This document shows, piece by piece, positions 1 to 13,885 of a stretch of DNA of 64,000 nt. Position 1 is the first letter of the stretch. Every line of letters starts with the position of its first letter. Origin of the DNA: Neodiprion pinetum (Eukaryota > Arthropoda > Insecta > Hymenoptera > Diprionidae); the NCBI RefSeq assembly GCF_021155775.2, contig NC_060235.2, positions 28,188,607-28,252,606 of the forward strand, in the 5' to 3' direction. Below the pieces are notes generated by a model, which worked only from the letters and a program-made list of their open reading frames with translations, was not told the DNA's origin and ran no database searches. The translations under genes were made by a program, and so were the position numbers.

Positions 1-450
1 TGTACTGTTTGGTATTTAATTTTCATATTTTCTGATTGATAACAAATATGCTATTATGAATACTGAACTGACCACCAAACTAATCCATTCAGATTAGAAC
101 ACACTATGTTTTTACTTTGTAATTTGATATAAAAATAATGTAAACAATATAGCAAACAAACTTCAATACATTGTTCAAGTCTTATAACCATAACTCTCAC
201 TTCTGAGCCTTGTTAGATTACATGCAAATCAAATTCATATGCTGGTCTTTGTGGTTGTTCTTGAAATTCGATTTGTCCCAGACCTCCTAGGTATATTCAA
301 CTTGTTTTACATGATATCCAAAAAAGTATCTGCGTCTCCTATGTTCTCAACTGCCATGGTGTAAATAGCTACAGTTTATAAAGCTACAGTCAGTTCTTGC
401 ATGTCATTTTTTTTTCGGTGTGGAATACATTCCATCAGTAATTGAATATA

Positions 451-697
451 CAGGGTGTCCCTAAATTGCCTCCCACGGACTAGCCAGCATGATACCTAGT
501 TAAAATCCAACCGAGAATTTTTTTTCCGGAAGCTCGTCCGACGCGTAGTTTTTGAATTATAAGCGATAGCGCTAGGCCAATCAGAGTGCACCATTTCATC
601 TAGATTTGCCGCCACGGATATTGCTGTTTTGTTCGTCTGGGTGAATTATTATTATTCGTTTACAAATTAAATATCGGCACCTCCCCTCTCTCCCTGT
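451..697 (+). mobile_element. Solo arm of the foldback element found at 41551
   Basis: Begins with CAGGGTGTCCCTAAATTGCC and follows the left arm of the 41551-42166 element almost base for base for about 245 bp, through the tracts GGAAGCTCGTCCGACGC and CACCTCCCCTCTCTC. Similarity stops near 697, before the loop, and no inverted partner arm follows. It is either half of an element, a deletion product, or a product of recombination within the arms. No protein-coding capacity. Confidence 0.8.
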
Positions 698-1352
698 TGT
701 GATATGCTTTCGAATGCAGTTACCAAATACATACGTGGAACAAAAATTAAAATCATTCACAGAAATGAGCTCGAAAACTGAGAACGATAATAACAATCCC
801 TATAAACTTAATGGAGAGTTCCTGATTTTTCCGCACTTAATGATATAAGTGCTGTTCCCCTATAAATCTACAAGTCAACGACAAATTGTAAAATTTGTTA
901 GATTTCACAGAAAAGTATTTAACACGCTTATAAAATGTCTTTAGAATTTTTTTTGTAAAAATAATCAAGTAAATCATCAACCAATATTAATATGTGCGGC
1001 ATTCATACCCTGAATCACTCAATAAAATATTGGACATGTTTTAGCAAGAAACTTGGTTTATTACTCTTTGAATTTTATGTTTTTATTAAAGATTATTAAA
1101 TTTGTTCATTTATACAATAGCTGAATTTATTCCAGCTTAAAGACAACACAAGAGTCTGCAGGCAGATCTGAAAACAGAAAGACATTTACACATGTTAACT
1201 GATTGACTCATACCCCAGGAAGTACAATGACTCATACTCGATTCTACAAGATGTTATAACTCGTATTTATTATAAAAATAAAACAAAAGAATAGGTATTT
1301 CTTACAATTTGTGCAAAACGAAACCCAGTGTTATTTATTTATATACCTGTAG
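698..1352. other. 3' flank of CNOT2, no other gene seen
   Basis: AT-rich sequence between the solo foldback arm and the CNOT2 stop. It probably carries the CNOT2 3' UTR (minus strand). No second gene was recognised on either strand, and the first 450 bases of the window likewise hold nothing I can identify. Confidence 0.5.
1057..1062 (-). terminator. Candidate poly(A) signal for CNOT2
   Basis: TTTATT on the plus strand, that is AATAAA on the coding strand, about 290 nt past the CNOT2 stop. A second copy lies at 1082-1087. AATAAA is frequent in such AT-rich DNA, so this is only a candidate. Confidence 0.35.
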
Positions 1353-4300
1353 TCAAGGCTGGGATTGGTGAAAAGTGGCGGGGAGATGCGGCCTGTTTTC
1401 CAACTTAGTGTAATCTAAATGGAACTCCTTCGCAACCTTTCGCCAATTTTGCGCATCGAAATAGTAATAAGTACCCCGTTCGTATGTTGATGTCTTTTCG
1501 ACAGGACCCAAACCCGGTGCCTGCGTGATCCATACCTTCTCTTCCATGTGATACCGCCATTCTCGACTATACCTGCGAATATTTTTTATTCGAATATATT
1601 CTGGTCGATGAATTTCAGAAGATAAATTTTATTCAAATCAACGTTATTCGTAGAAACACATTTGATATTATTGTATCTATGAATATTTATCAAAATTACT
1701 TAATTATACAATTAAGTAATGTTCGATTCAAAATAATTACAATTCTGCTGCTGCCGCAAGTTGTAACACATCTCCAACGTTCGTGTAAAACATATAAAAT
1801 AGGAGATCATCTTTATACCGATTTAGTTTAACAGGTGCCAGTTTATCCCTACAAGAGAAGAGAAATTTTATCATTACACAAACATTCTATATTCAGAGGC
1901 ATAAGCAGTGAAGTAAATATAATCATGAATCTATGAAATATCATACTAAAAATGAATACAATTAAAGATATTGCACGACTGTAACTTTCCAAAGTAACTA
2001 ATAGAAACTTTGAATAATATGTGATGACAGTATTGGAGTTGATCAATTCTTACATACATGCTAAAGTTGAAATATGCATACCTGATAGAGGCATTAATGA
2101 GATACTCTGGTGGTACATGGAAATCGATGTCCTGGGGTCGACAGGGTGTTTCCGCCCAAGGTCCACCAAAATTCTGATAAAGGTTTTCGGGTGAGTTAAG
2201 ATTAAGCCCAAGGGCGGTGAGGTCCTGCCCCAACGCCAATGATACGAGATTCGGATCTGTTTCTGCTGCTCTGATAAACGTCAACAGTCCCACCATCCCG
2301 AATTGATCCTTTACCATACTTGCAGGTATGTGCGTGACTTTCCCTAAAAATCAATGTAACGACCTCAAATCTAACTTGTTATGAAAAAGACATTCATCAG
2401 GTTTCAACTTATTATCGTTCAACATTTTGAACAAACTTCTGTATAAAGTTTATCATCTATTTTCAGATTTTATTTTAGTTGATAGGGAAAAGGATGACAT
2501 AAGAGAAAAATTAGTTGCAAGTACGTAATAGAATTTACTGGAGAGTTGCTTAATTTGATCACGACGAAGTCTACAACTTCTGATATTTCATGGCTTACCA
2601 TCAGGTGATGTTTGAATGCCTCTTTTCGATGCCAGTGACTTTTCAGAGCCAGGAGCTCTATTCACTTGGAGTACATCTTGGCCAATTTCTGGACCAAGTC
2701 CCACAACCATTCCCTTGTCTCCAGAAACACTGCCACCAGGTGACGGTCCTTCCCTGCTTTGTGTGCCTGGTAATGCAGGAAAGTCTTCTGAGCTCATAGT
2801 AAATTCACTTGCTTCTGACGTTGGCTGCTTTACCATGCCAACTGTAACAGATCGTATTTTATGAGGGGATGAGAAAGCGTTATACAAAATGATGGCCATT
2901 GTTAGTGATAAAGTATTGTTAAAAAGTGAGTTGCTAGTAACTCAGGAACTGCTCAAATATACATACATAGACTTTGTTCATTTTTGAAACAACGAAATGA
3001 AGTCTGATAATAAAAGGGCTTTGGAGTTGAACTCAGATGTTGTATCTTCCAGGGTATAATGCTTATGATAATCAGTGAAGAAAACAATGAGATCAAGGAA
3101 GGAAAAAAAGTGAAATTGGAAGTATTGTTGTAAAATATGAAGTTGTGGATGATACATGTTTGACGACGTTTGTAACAAATTGACAGATGGTAAGTTCATT
3201 TTACATATATTCCAAAGTGGTCGACAGCGTCAAAATGATGTTTTCTGAATAATACATGTGTATATATATGCATATGTATGTATGCATGTATATTTCTTCG
3301 TTACATACACATGAAATAAGAAATTGTTGTATTTGTACCCAAAGAAATAGCCTTGATCAAAATAACATCAAAGTTTATAAATCCTGAATTTGAATAATTT
3401 TATTAGTGCTGTGATCGCAAATCAAAGAAAATCATTAAGCCAACAAGATAAGCCTTGTATAAAAGAAAAAAAAATTATCAACACGTTTTCAAAGTAAGTC
3501 GAAAGTACCAAACATATAGAAAAAACGAGTTCAATTTCAACAAAACACATTTGCTTCTGTGAACTGCGTTCCAGTATAGTGTGGCAAAAGAAAAACATCT
3601 TCAAAGCTATATGCAATACAAGATCTATGACATGCAACAGACTACAAAGGTTCTAAAGCATAACACCACAACCAAAGTCTGAAAAACATTGACATAGTGA
3701 TCATATAAATATGTATTCTTCGGAGCGCTGCGTACCATAACAAGTGAGAGATTATTTTCAATGTTTGTCGAATGGGAGGATGAAGTTCCCGTTGAGTGAC
3801 CTTTTTTGTTTAGCTTTCATGCACCATTGGATTCACACACACAGTTTTTGTTAGAAACTTGGAATATCCACCAAAGTTAGTGAGCTTTGCCATTCATTTA
3901 TGTGATAATGCAATGGAATGAACATTGAATAGCCATTGATCTATGAATTCATATTACCATGTATCAGTATATCGATTTCACGTGTTTCTTTTTTTACATA
4001 TATGTAATTAGGAGTGCGAGGAGATAGTGCTGGATAACTGTGTGTTCTAAGGTCTTCGCAAACAAATCAAAAATAATATAAATAAGTACTGCTCCCATCA
4101 TTAATGGATTACCTTGGTGGCAAAATATACTGAATCTATGAAAGCCGTATAATTTTGCGCTATACATTTTTTCCTCTCATCGATTACACTAAGTGTGACT
4201 ACCTCACAATTGGTACTTGGTGCAACCATAAAATTCATTCTTAAACACTGGTATTGGATGACAAGCAGTGTTCGTATACTCAATTTGTTCAGTTGTAAGA

Positions 4301-7300
4301 ATATTGCGGATTAAATAATCTATATATCAGGTCAAACATAAATCGTATTCGTGAATATCAAAAATGCATTGAATTTCGCAAGAACAAGCATTCTTTAAAT
4401 TCTACAGAAAAAGCATCCATTTTCGTAACAAATTCTATATAGATGTAGAAAAGTATTCATCATTTCGTGGTAACAAAAAATATTTCAAGGTTACTACATT
4501 AAGCATCGAAGGAAATAAATTTAATAAGAATTATGCTTGAAGAAATGAAAAATCACTCATCAGTTAGTATTGTTTTCAACATGCGTAATAAGAAATCAAT
4601 AACAATTTTGTGCAGCAAAATAATTTTCGTTTAAAAAATAGAAAAAAACATTCAAATTATATAAATTATACATATAAATACGCTCTAAGTCTGTTCGTCC
4701 AGCATGGATGGGATCGATGAGACTTGTACTAAAATTGATATTGCATTAAGTCCTCTTTTGCAAGTTTACAATTTGGGTAAGGATCCAAATTAGTAAGTAG
4801 AGTGCAAACAGCAAATAATAACATTACGAAACGCAAAATGAGAAGAAAAAAAAGTTCGCGTCTCTCGTCGTAGTCGCATAGGACTAACCATAGGGTTGCT
4901 TGCCCGGCATAGGACTTGGCTGAGGCATAGAGTCACCCTGGCCTCTGTTCGTCAGTGAGGGGAACTCCGACAGGTCCAGAAGGGGAGGGGTGCTGGTGTC
5001 TCCCCCACCCCCACTCCCAAATACAGAGTGGAAATTGTTGATCGCACCTTGAGATCCGTAACTGCGACTTGGATGAATTCCAAAACTGCCCATACTACCC
5101 ATTGGGTTTGAGTTCCTGCAAGAATCGGTCGAATTACTACTATCTGCTCACATTTACATGCTTCATGAATCTCTTAGTTACCGTTACAAATAACCCTTTA
5201 TCAGAAATTGTTTTTAATCATTTTAAATCATCGGTTATATATATATATATATGCATTAATTTCCTGCCGAATAACAAAATCTTAACTAACAAAGAGTTGC
5301 ATGTGGTTACGATATTCAATGCTTTGAAAAAAAATAATAACTGACTTCTTTTGCATAAAATTTACACAAATATGTTGAATAGATTGGACTGATTAGATGC
5401 GTCCAAGAAAAAAGACCAACAGCATCAAAGGATAAGGTTAAATTATGTAAAGCTAATCAAGCTCATTATTATTATGATTATTATTGGTTTTGTAAGTTGT
5501 GTCATATTGCGATTAACTCATCAGAGAGAAAGTCGTGAGAAATTGAATGTAAAAAAAAAACTAACAAAAAATATTTAATTAAAGAATATAATAATAAGCG
5601 CTGAAAATGTGATGTAGATCTCAAATATGCTTGCTTGTGCGAAAAAAAATATTTTGTGAACAACAAATGTTGTAAGTAAAGTATAAATTTACCTTACCCT
5701 TCGATATAAGGCATATAACTGCCTGAACACTAGATCAAACATGATGAAAATCTCTACTTAGAATCCAGTCAAATCAAATCAAGTCATGTATTATTTTACC
5801 AAAGAAATTTCTATTATTCTCGCTTCATTTCGATTAATGACACAAAGACTATTTGCTAGGATATGAAGGGTCTCTGACAGTTAATACGGTTACTATTATT
5901 TGGCAGTTGTTTTTTTAGATTTATTCATTTCTTTCAACTTCTTTCATTCTTCTTTTAAAATCGGAAATTGAGAAGAATGGTAAAAGTGAAACTCGGGTGA
6001 TATGTTTAAAGAATTGTTGTTATGACGGCAAATTATTGTTCTTTTAAATATCTCTATTTTAGGTGCGTTCTGAGTGGTGAAGAGCAGTGATCTCATTAAA
6101 GCCAAAGCATGCACAAGATTAGTATCTGGCTTGCCTTGAGTAAATACAATTGAAGGGCCAAGGGCGAAAATCACTTTAGTTTCACTTGGACTGATTTTGA
6201 GAAGAATGAAATCTTATGTTTACTTCCTCGTAAAATTAGGTTTAAAAGCAATTCTTCTGACTAGTTTTTCTTGGACTAATGCTGGTTTTCCCATTCAACA
6301 GTGGTATTTTCTGAAAATAGTCTCTGATGCCACAACGATGGTGCTGCTAACTCATTTCCGATATAAAAAAAATGGTCTAAGGTGGTTTTTCCCCTGACCC
6401 CCTCAATTGATTTTGAGATTTTTCGTTTTAGTATGGTTGAACTCATCGTACATACTTTCGCATATGCAAGTTTGATCAAGATAATTTTTTACTAATTATA
6501 TAAGATAATTATGAGTCGAGGTAAAGTATCTTCATAAATGTATCAAGATCAAACAACTAACATATGATTGTACTCCAAGTTCAAATTTCGGTTCGTTAGT
6601 TAAGGAACGCTAGGATGTGTGGTGGCGACTTTGTCAAATTATCCATTTCTTATGAATCTTGCACTAATTATAAGTCAATAACAATACAAAGCTATAGGTA
6701 CTGCAATACTCTATTATAAATTGATTATAAATCATTTTTCAATTGACTTGAATTTTACTGTAAAGTATCAAGTGAGATGTCTAATGAAAGCGTTGATATT
6801 TATACTGTTTGCAGTTAGACCCGATACATATTTGAAAGAAGTTTGGTCTTGTTTGCTTCAGTAAGCAAAGTACCCACAGATTAAAAATATTGCAAAGGTG
6901 AATATCATAAGATTAACAAAAGAACAATACTTCGTAACACAAAAAATTGTTTTTGTCAGAGTGCAGCTGCAAAATGAGTATATACTCTATTTTATTTAAA
7001 CCCTTGTTTACAGATTTTTGCCTTTGTGACGATTCTAAACGTATCCGATAGCGATTCTTAAACGTTTTTCATAATATTAATGAAATGTTAATGTTACGAA
7101 CTTCAACTGCGTTATGTTATATTAAACTCAAACTCTATTATTCCTTATTTTATTTACTCTCGAGAAAAAAAAATATCAAGCAATATGCTGAGCAAGTTAT
7201 TGACAGTATTAACAGTAGCTAACTTTGGAGCTCAAGGAATCCTGGAATGCTAATTTTCATAGAGAATTATTTATGGCACGAATAATAAAGTATATCGATA

Positions 7301-8090
7301 AAGTTTGTATCACTTCTGATGCAGTGAGTTTATGAAAATTGAGAGCAAATGGAAAAATTGAATAATACCTGACTAGACTATGGGAAATTAACCGCACTTT
7401 GGAGTAGTTTCATGGAATTTCAGTCAAAACATGTTTCATTGTATTGATAATTATAGCTTTTATAAGATAGAACAAGTTTTAATAAGTTTTTTCACATGTT
7501 TCAGACAAGACGTTGAATGCTACATAAATCCAAAATTCAGATTATTTAACACGATTAGCTGTTGACTCATTTGAATTAATGAAAACTATGCACGCCTTTC
7601 TGTTGAATGAAAATACTCATTTTATTGTACATTTTTACCAACTGAGGCAAACGCCACTGGGGAATGGTTTTTCGACGCTGTGAGCTGTTCCAAACTGTAA
7701 GTGTTTTTTCACTAAATGCCCGGACTATGGATAGAGACTTAAATGGAAGTTAGATTCGTGGACTGACCCAATAGCAGGCATGGCACGTCTGTCAGGGAAA
7801 ACTCTCTGCCCAAAGAGCCCTCTGCTCCCCATAGGTGAGAGTTGTTGTTGTTGGGTAGGATGCGCGGCAGGTTGTGCGCCTCCGGTTCCACCTGGGTAGA
7901 CGTTGGCCCCGACAGCGGTTGAGTTTGCTGTACTCGATGTACTTGCAGACGACCCTGAGAACATGCCCGAGGTAGGCGTGACATGACCCGGAAGGGTCGA
8001 CGAGCTTAAGCCCCCCCCACCACCCCCACGCGAGGTAAGGCTTGCGTTCGCTATACTGCGTGGCAGTTGTTCAAAGTTCAGGTTGGCCAT
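1353..8090 (-). CDS. CNOT2: CCR4-NOT transcription complex subunit 2 (CNOT2 / Regena)
   Basis: Scaffold subunit of the CCR4-NOT deadenylase, which shortens poly(A) tails and represses translation in the cytoplasm. Six coding exons on the minus strand: 8090-7768, 5115-4889, 2841-2599, 2343-2082, 1848-1741 and 1572-1353. Joined, they give 1383 nt and 460 aa with all phases consistent. The N-terminal ~260 residues are low complexity, rich in Gly, Ser, Thr and Pro, with a six-glycine run. They include the short conserved patches LDLSEFPSL and SSEDFPALPG. From about residue 265 the conserved part begins (DQFGMVGLLTFIRAAETDP, then PCRPQDIDFHVP), ending in the C-terminal NOT box (VWITQAPG, TYERGTYYYFD, NWRKVAKEFHLDY). 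An in-frame stop lies six codons upstream of the chosen ATG, but an AG acceptor sits beside it, so a further 5' coding exon cannot be excluded. The human protein is 540 aa. The first donor is GTCAGT. Identity is near certain; the N-terminus is less so. Confidence 0.93.
5236..5253. repeat. (TA)n microsatellite
   Basis: A run of TA dinucleotides just upstream of CNOT2 exon 2 (minus orientation), in intron sequence. Confidence 0.7.
5944..6330 (-). pseudogene. Possible decayed coding fragment inside CNOT2 intron 1
   Basis: On the minus strand one reading frame stays protein-like over about 130 codons but is broken by three stops. Stretches include KPALVQEKLVRRIAFKPNF and, further on, VIFALGPSIVFTQGKPD. 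The composition looks more like coding sequence than the surrounding AT-rich intron, yet I do not recognise the family. It could be a relic of a retrocopy or transposon gene, or chance. No splice sites were found that would join it to CNOT2. Confidence 0.2.
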
Positions 8091-10900
8091 AGCCCGATGG
8101 CTCCACTATAAAGTACCTGCTGGGGCACACCAACACACTTTTCTTTAAGTCACAATTCTATCTTCTCGTTTTATACAATGGCAATGACAGCACTATAATC
8201 CTATACTAGTTTTGGCATTGAGCCTGTGGATAATACCACCCCGTTGACTGACTCACTCGTTCCTACGTGTGCTGAGTGTAACAAATATATATCACGACGC
8301 CAATGCCGTCGAGAAATATAAACAAAATTTCATTTCCTGTTGATTCTCACATCGGTTCAAATATTTCCTCGCATATAATGTACTGTATATGGTATGCAGT
8401 TATTCAATTTTTCAGCATTTGGAGCAGTATGTATGTATTTATGATGACTGTATACATTTAAATGTCTATTACTTGAACTTTAACACAAGGTTGAAGTTAG
8501 AGTAACATTAACATAATGAAACATTGAACGAAACATCATTATCTTGCAATTTTAGAACGAGTTTGAAGGAGTAGAATTTGTAAAATGTGTATATTCTACT
8601 TCGTTACAGTTGACTTAATTTTGAACAATCCTCAAGATGAAAAATAAGGGCTTTTCCGAAAATTCCATTGTGTCATTAACACTACAAGTTTAAAACTTAT
8701 CATTTCAGGAAAGTACAAGACAAAACTAATGAATTTCAATTTTGCAACGTTAATGTAATAAATACATAGGAAAAATTTTGAAATCACAATAATTGAAGGT
8801 ATATGGATTACAAGAGCAATGAGCAGAAAACGTATTATTTGACACGAAACCTTCAATACATAAAGTGAGTTAACGTTGCCACGTTAAACCTCGTAAGACC
8901 AATGAAACTTGATATGTATTAACTGAATACGATTTTAAAGATTGCTTATAAGTTTAAATATGTCGATTATCGTTGTTACATACCAATTATTCTCATTATT
9001 CTCGTTCAGAATACAAATACTAAATGTTCTCGCTCATTCTAGTTTTCGATTTCGCATTTTGTTTTATAACTAAGAAAATTCAGTGGAGATCAAACATTTT
9101 GAAGCTCGACTCTCATTGAAAATACATGCAATACCAAGGAAAATTTGGTGTCGTGAAAAAAATACATCAACAGATATATAAAATTTAAGTGATTTTAATG
9201 GAAATCAAAAATCAAAAAGTGAAGCTTTTACATACTTGCATTCGGAACATGTTCAGTTTTTTTTCTTTTTCTTTTTTTTTGCACATTAAAAATGGGTCAG
9301 AATGTAAAACAGTTTGGCTTTTATTTAATTAGAATTGTTGAATTTCTGCGATGCTACCTAATTAGAGCACTACCTAAACTGCTTAATAAGAAAGCAAAAA
9401 GAAATGCCTGAATTTTACTTTAGAAAGCTTACTGATCGTATCCTCAGGTATTATAATTCAAAAAAAAAAACAAACATATTTTCGACACGCACACCTGTCA
9501 GATAGGTACAATAGTGTGACATTATAATGAAATGAATGAAATAACAATATCTTCCAGTAACACGCTGCTGTTATTGTAACGATTGAAAACATTGTAAAAA
9601 ATTTATTTTCCATGGTAATGTTGTAGTAAAAATATTGAGAATATTTAATATAAGTCTGACGTGTATCATACGCTCTCAACGATAACAGAAAACTATGTAA
9701 CAGAGCTTTGTGGAATATACCATTTGGTTCTGTAAAATTTTGATACCAACATATGCGATCATCAAAAATTGGTGCCTTAAATGCTTAAATTATACTGCGT
9801 AGCATATAGTAGCAAGATGTCCTTTCTAAGTTTATAATCGTCGCAAATTACAAGATAACTCTTGAGTTTACAATCATGTGCGTACATAACCAGTATCGAC
9901 CTTAGTTTCTCGATAAGAGAAATCCACCATTGGCAGATTCGAAGGATATGTACGCATATTGAGAATGTTTATTTCAGTGAAATGGTTTTGTAAAATATTG
10001 AGGAATACGAGTTGTGCTGCGCTACCACACTTCCTAGTTGATGTTTGGGACGGACCCTGAAGTGTACCCAAAGCACTTGAAGCGAGCATTAAGCCCCTGT
10101 GTAAAATTTTTGATTTGTCGTCGAACGATGAAAATAGGACAAAAAAAAAAGTGGTCTGATGAATTTGTAACAGGAAAGAGACAAGGTTGGCTGCAAAGAG
10201 ATGGCAAAGAAAAAATAAATATTCTGTCCGTGATTGGTATGACGTTACACAGGCCACAGTCAAGTGACAAGCATAAGGAAACAAAGGTTATAATGCAAGC
10301 GTTTCGGGAATACGAGGCGTTGTTGGGATATCCATGTATCATTACCTATTTTATAAGTCCCAGCTGTAAATCACTGCAGCGAGTATTGAATTGAAGTCAT
10401 GATAAACAGAGTAGATGAACGTCAAAAGAAAAAAAAATAATAATAAATAATAAAGGGGAAAAAAAAAACACCAAAAAGTCGATGTTGTTGACTTGGAATG
10501 AACGTGTTACGTTTAAATAATTTAAACATATACTAGATTCCGCACACGGAGTCCAACTGGCGACTACCACTTTTACCACAAAAGTCACAATTTCACGTAC
10601 ATCTTAAGCGCACCAGTTAACAAATATAGTATTTTCACTACTTATATCGTACAGTTTGTCGAACTTAAACAACACCAGAGAACACAGATATCTGCCATAT
10701 TAACAAATTTACGAACGCTTTCAAATCAGCAACATAAATATGTCTGTGTATTAAGATAATGCCGATAAAATAACACCACCAGCATGATTTTAATTTAATT
10801 TACCATTATTGATTTATATAATGTCGTGTCTAATTGTCTCTTGTTAAGAATTTCCTGAAAAAAATTCGTAGTCTCAGATTTGACCAAACTAACGAAACGC
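8091..10900. other. 5' flank of CNOT2, no coding gene supported
   Basis: AT-rich stretch between the first recognised CNOT2 coding exon and the V-ATPase E promoter region. It may contain non-coding 5' exons or a distal promoter for CNOT2. It includes T-rich tracts near 9250-9280. Two overlapping open frames of about 100-118 codons at 10034-10394, on opposite strands, resemble no family I know and carry long homopolymers, so I do not call them genes. Confidence 0.4.
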
Positions 10901-11087
10901 TGCTTGCCACTGCGCACGCATCGATCATATGATCGTCCCACTGTCGGTTGAACGGTCAGCACTGGTGTTCACTTGTACTTTGTAGGCGTTGACTTCTTCC
11001 ATACACTTTGTACTCGTGTTTTTAGTCTTTACAAAGCTGTTAGCTGGTCCTTCTCACACCCTTTAACGTCAAATAAATCAAGTCACC
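10901..11087 (+). promoter_or_regulatory. Probable promoter and 5' UTR of V-ATPase subunit E
   Basis: Locally less AT-rich than the flanks, with a palindromic core GATCATATGATC at about 10923. It directly precedes the CACCATGG-type start context at 11085-11091. Position and composition suggest a core promoter plus 5' UTR; no TATA box is obvious. It could also serve the divergent CNOT2 gene if that has a distal first exon. Confidence 0.4.
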
Positions 11088-13321
11088 ATGGCTCTGAGCA
11101 ATGCGGACGTTCAGAAACAGGTGAGTCTTAAAAAAATCATTTCATCTTCGTAGTTAAAATACGCGATTTCTATTCTTGGTTCGAGAAGAGCTCCGCCTCT
11201 TCTCGCAACAGATTTTTCGCCTCGCTTACTCTAAAGTTCACCATAAAGATCTCGAAATCGCCACGACTACACTGTCCTTACCAAAAAAATACCCAGATGC
11301 ATGTTACCGAAACATAAGTCGATTTTTAATCCCATACCGATCGATCGTGATCAAGTATCAATTTCTTCCTCACAGCAGACGACTCGACCAGATCAATATA
11401 TCACATCATATATTCACATATATCTAGATATTGGCGTGCATAATCCTAATTTTAGAATTTTGTGGGCATGAATTGACTGGATTACGATTATATTTCAGAT
11501 CAAGCATATGATGGCCTTCATAGAGCAGGAGGCCAACGAAAAAGCTGAGGAAATTGACGCTAAGGCGGAGGAAGAATTCAATATCGAAAAGGGTCGTCTG
11601 GTCCAGCAACAACGACTTAAAATTATGGAGTTTTTTGAAAAGAAGGAGAAGCAGGTCGAGCTTCAGAAAAAAATGTACGCTGAGAAAATATTATTTTCTT
11701 TAACATCCAACCTCAATCTTAACATTCCATTTATGCCAGAGGTGTCACATGTCCAACTAGTGCCACACCCACCTTTTTACCAGTCACATTTGAAACCGGG
11801 TTGAACTTGTAATTTTCATATCTTATTGATCATTGATAACTTTTAATAATAATTCCAGCATTCATATTTTAAATATTCACTCAACTTTTATTGCCCTGTA
11901 ATTTAACAAATAGATAACGTTACATAATTGATAACTGAGCAGTTAGGTTAGGTATCTTTTATTTGTTTTGACTTGATTATGTCAACCACAATTGCATTTA
12001 TGTTTTAACAAAAATATAGCAGCCAAACAAATGCTGCCCTACAGCACTTCTGGGTTTATCCAATTTTTCAAATATGGTTTCTGTAGATTTTATATCCTTG
12101 AATACCCGTTAAAAATACAAAAATTTCAGAGGTCATAAGAAACGGTATTTCATGAAGTAATCTCTCTCATAAGCCAGACATTATGAAAACTCTTTAAAAG
12201 TTATTTCTGATGGTTTATCAGTACAACTTACAAGTTTATGAAGATACTTTTTTCACACATATTCAATCCTAGGAGAAAATAAAGTTGTATTGATGTAAAG
12301 TGAGCATGAATAACTATTATTCACAGCCAATCTTCTAATATGCTCAATCAAGCTCGTCTGAAGGTCCTAAAGGTGCGTGAAGATCATGTTCGCAATGTGC
12401 TTGATGAAGCTAGGAAAAGATTAGGTGAAGTGACTCGTGATTCATCTCGCTACGGACAAGTTCTCAAATCGTTGGTCATCCAGAGTCTGTATCAGGTAAC
12501 TGCTTCTATCTTATTATATTCCCATTATTTCTTCACGCTTTATTAGAATTAAACAATAATATATTTAACAGTTGAAGTATAAAACCATTGAATGCTCATA
12601 TGCTTACATCTACATTTTTCATATTTACAGTTAATGGAAGCAAACATCTTGGTTCGAGTTCGCCAAGCTGATGTTGGCCTCACAGAATCGATCATTGATT
12701 CCATTCAAGATACGTACAAAGATGTATCCGGCAAAGATACTATCATTAAGGTAGACAAGGATAACTTCTTACCTGCTGACAGCTGTGGAGGAGTTGAGTT
12801 GATCGCTGGTAGAGGTATGTAAATGATCTATCGGAATTCAGGCACCAAAAAAACATTTCAATAACTTGCAGAATCTTTCTTCAGTTAACAATTTTGTCAG
12901 CGTTTAATGATATTCTATTTATAAGAATAACTTTGAACCCTAGACAAGCACTGTCAAAGAGTAATTTCTTTTCCTATACTAGTAAACACAGTCACAGTTT
13001 TGCTGTTTTATACATAGAATAATAAATAAAATTTGATAATTTTAATTTACCCTGGGGTGAAAATCAATACTGTTCTAATTAGCCATGCTAGTTTCGTGTA
13101 AAGGCTAAGTAGATAATTTGACAAATTTATAAAATTGTGCATCTTTTTTTTTTAAATAAGAAAATGAGTCCTGTCTAATGATGGATTTGCATATTATTTC
13201 AGGACGCATAAAGATCAGTAACACCTTGGAATCGAGGCTAGAGCTTATTGCTCAGCAATTAGTGCCAGAGGTTCGTTCGGCTCTATTCGGGCGCAATCCC
13301 AATCGCAAATTTACCGACTAG
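11088..13321 (+). CDS. Vha26: V-type proton ATPase subunit E
   Basis: Subunit E forms, with subunit G, the peripheral stalks that hold the V1 catalytic head against the membrane V0 ring of the proton pump on endosomes, lysosomes and apical membranes. Exons 11088-11120, 11499-11674, 12327-12495, 12631-12814 and 13203-13321 join to 681 nt and 226 aa, the normal family length. The N-terminal half is a charged long helix (EKAEEIDAKAEEEFNIEKGR, then EFFEKKEKQVELQKK). The C-terminal globular half carries the conserved VKVDKDNF-like and GGVELIAGRGRIKI segments and ends FGRNPNRKFTD. The start ATG has a strong context (CACCATGG). The second donor is the less usual GTACGC, forced by the IQSSNMLNQAR junction. 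Identity certain from sequence. Confidence 0.97.
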
Positions 13322-13879
13322 GTGCCCATCACTCAGCCCACATCTGTGTCTCTACAAAACATTCCCTTTTTCGCAACTAACAACTATTAAAATGTACAGT
13401 ATAATATGTGGAATCCGTATATGACAATACTTCCGCTTGAATCAAGAATGTATCACGTTGAAAAAAAATACAAGTTCAGTAGTTTAGTAAACAAACAATA
13501 TAACGTGCAGCATAATATTATGAATGACCTTTACCCACCCAAACAGTTACATACTGTATCATTGAATCATATTAATTGTTGACTTTCACTTACACGCGGT
13601 GGGTATAAATTTATTCTTTCTTTGTCAAGAAATATTCAAAACCGGTGAGTAAATTACAAAGTGTCGTATATGAACGCGTGTATTCGTACTATGAAATAAT
13701 TAGAACAAAAGATTTTTTTAACGAAGCATTTAAAATTGTGGTCAACGAGAATTACTAAAATCAATCGAGAAGCAAATATTCATGCTACATATTACTATAC
13801 TTACTGTACTGTTGATTAGGCGCAAGATAATTAATAATTGAAGATTATTCCCAAAATTTATTAATTTGATTGAGAGTGC

Positions 13880-13885
13880 AATAAA
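13880..13885 (+). terminator. Candidate poly(A) signal for V-ATPase subunit E
   Basis: AATAAA about 560 nt past the stop, with another near 14072. Either could end the mRNA; the choice cannot be made from sequence alone. Confidence 0.35.

Noticed and set aside
10034..10394. Overlapping open frames of about 100-118 codons on both strands upstream of V-ATPase E
   Set aside because: No recognisable family, both strands equally open, and homopolymer runs of A inside. Most simply a chance opening or non-coding leader.
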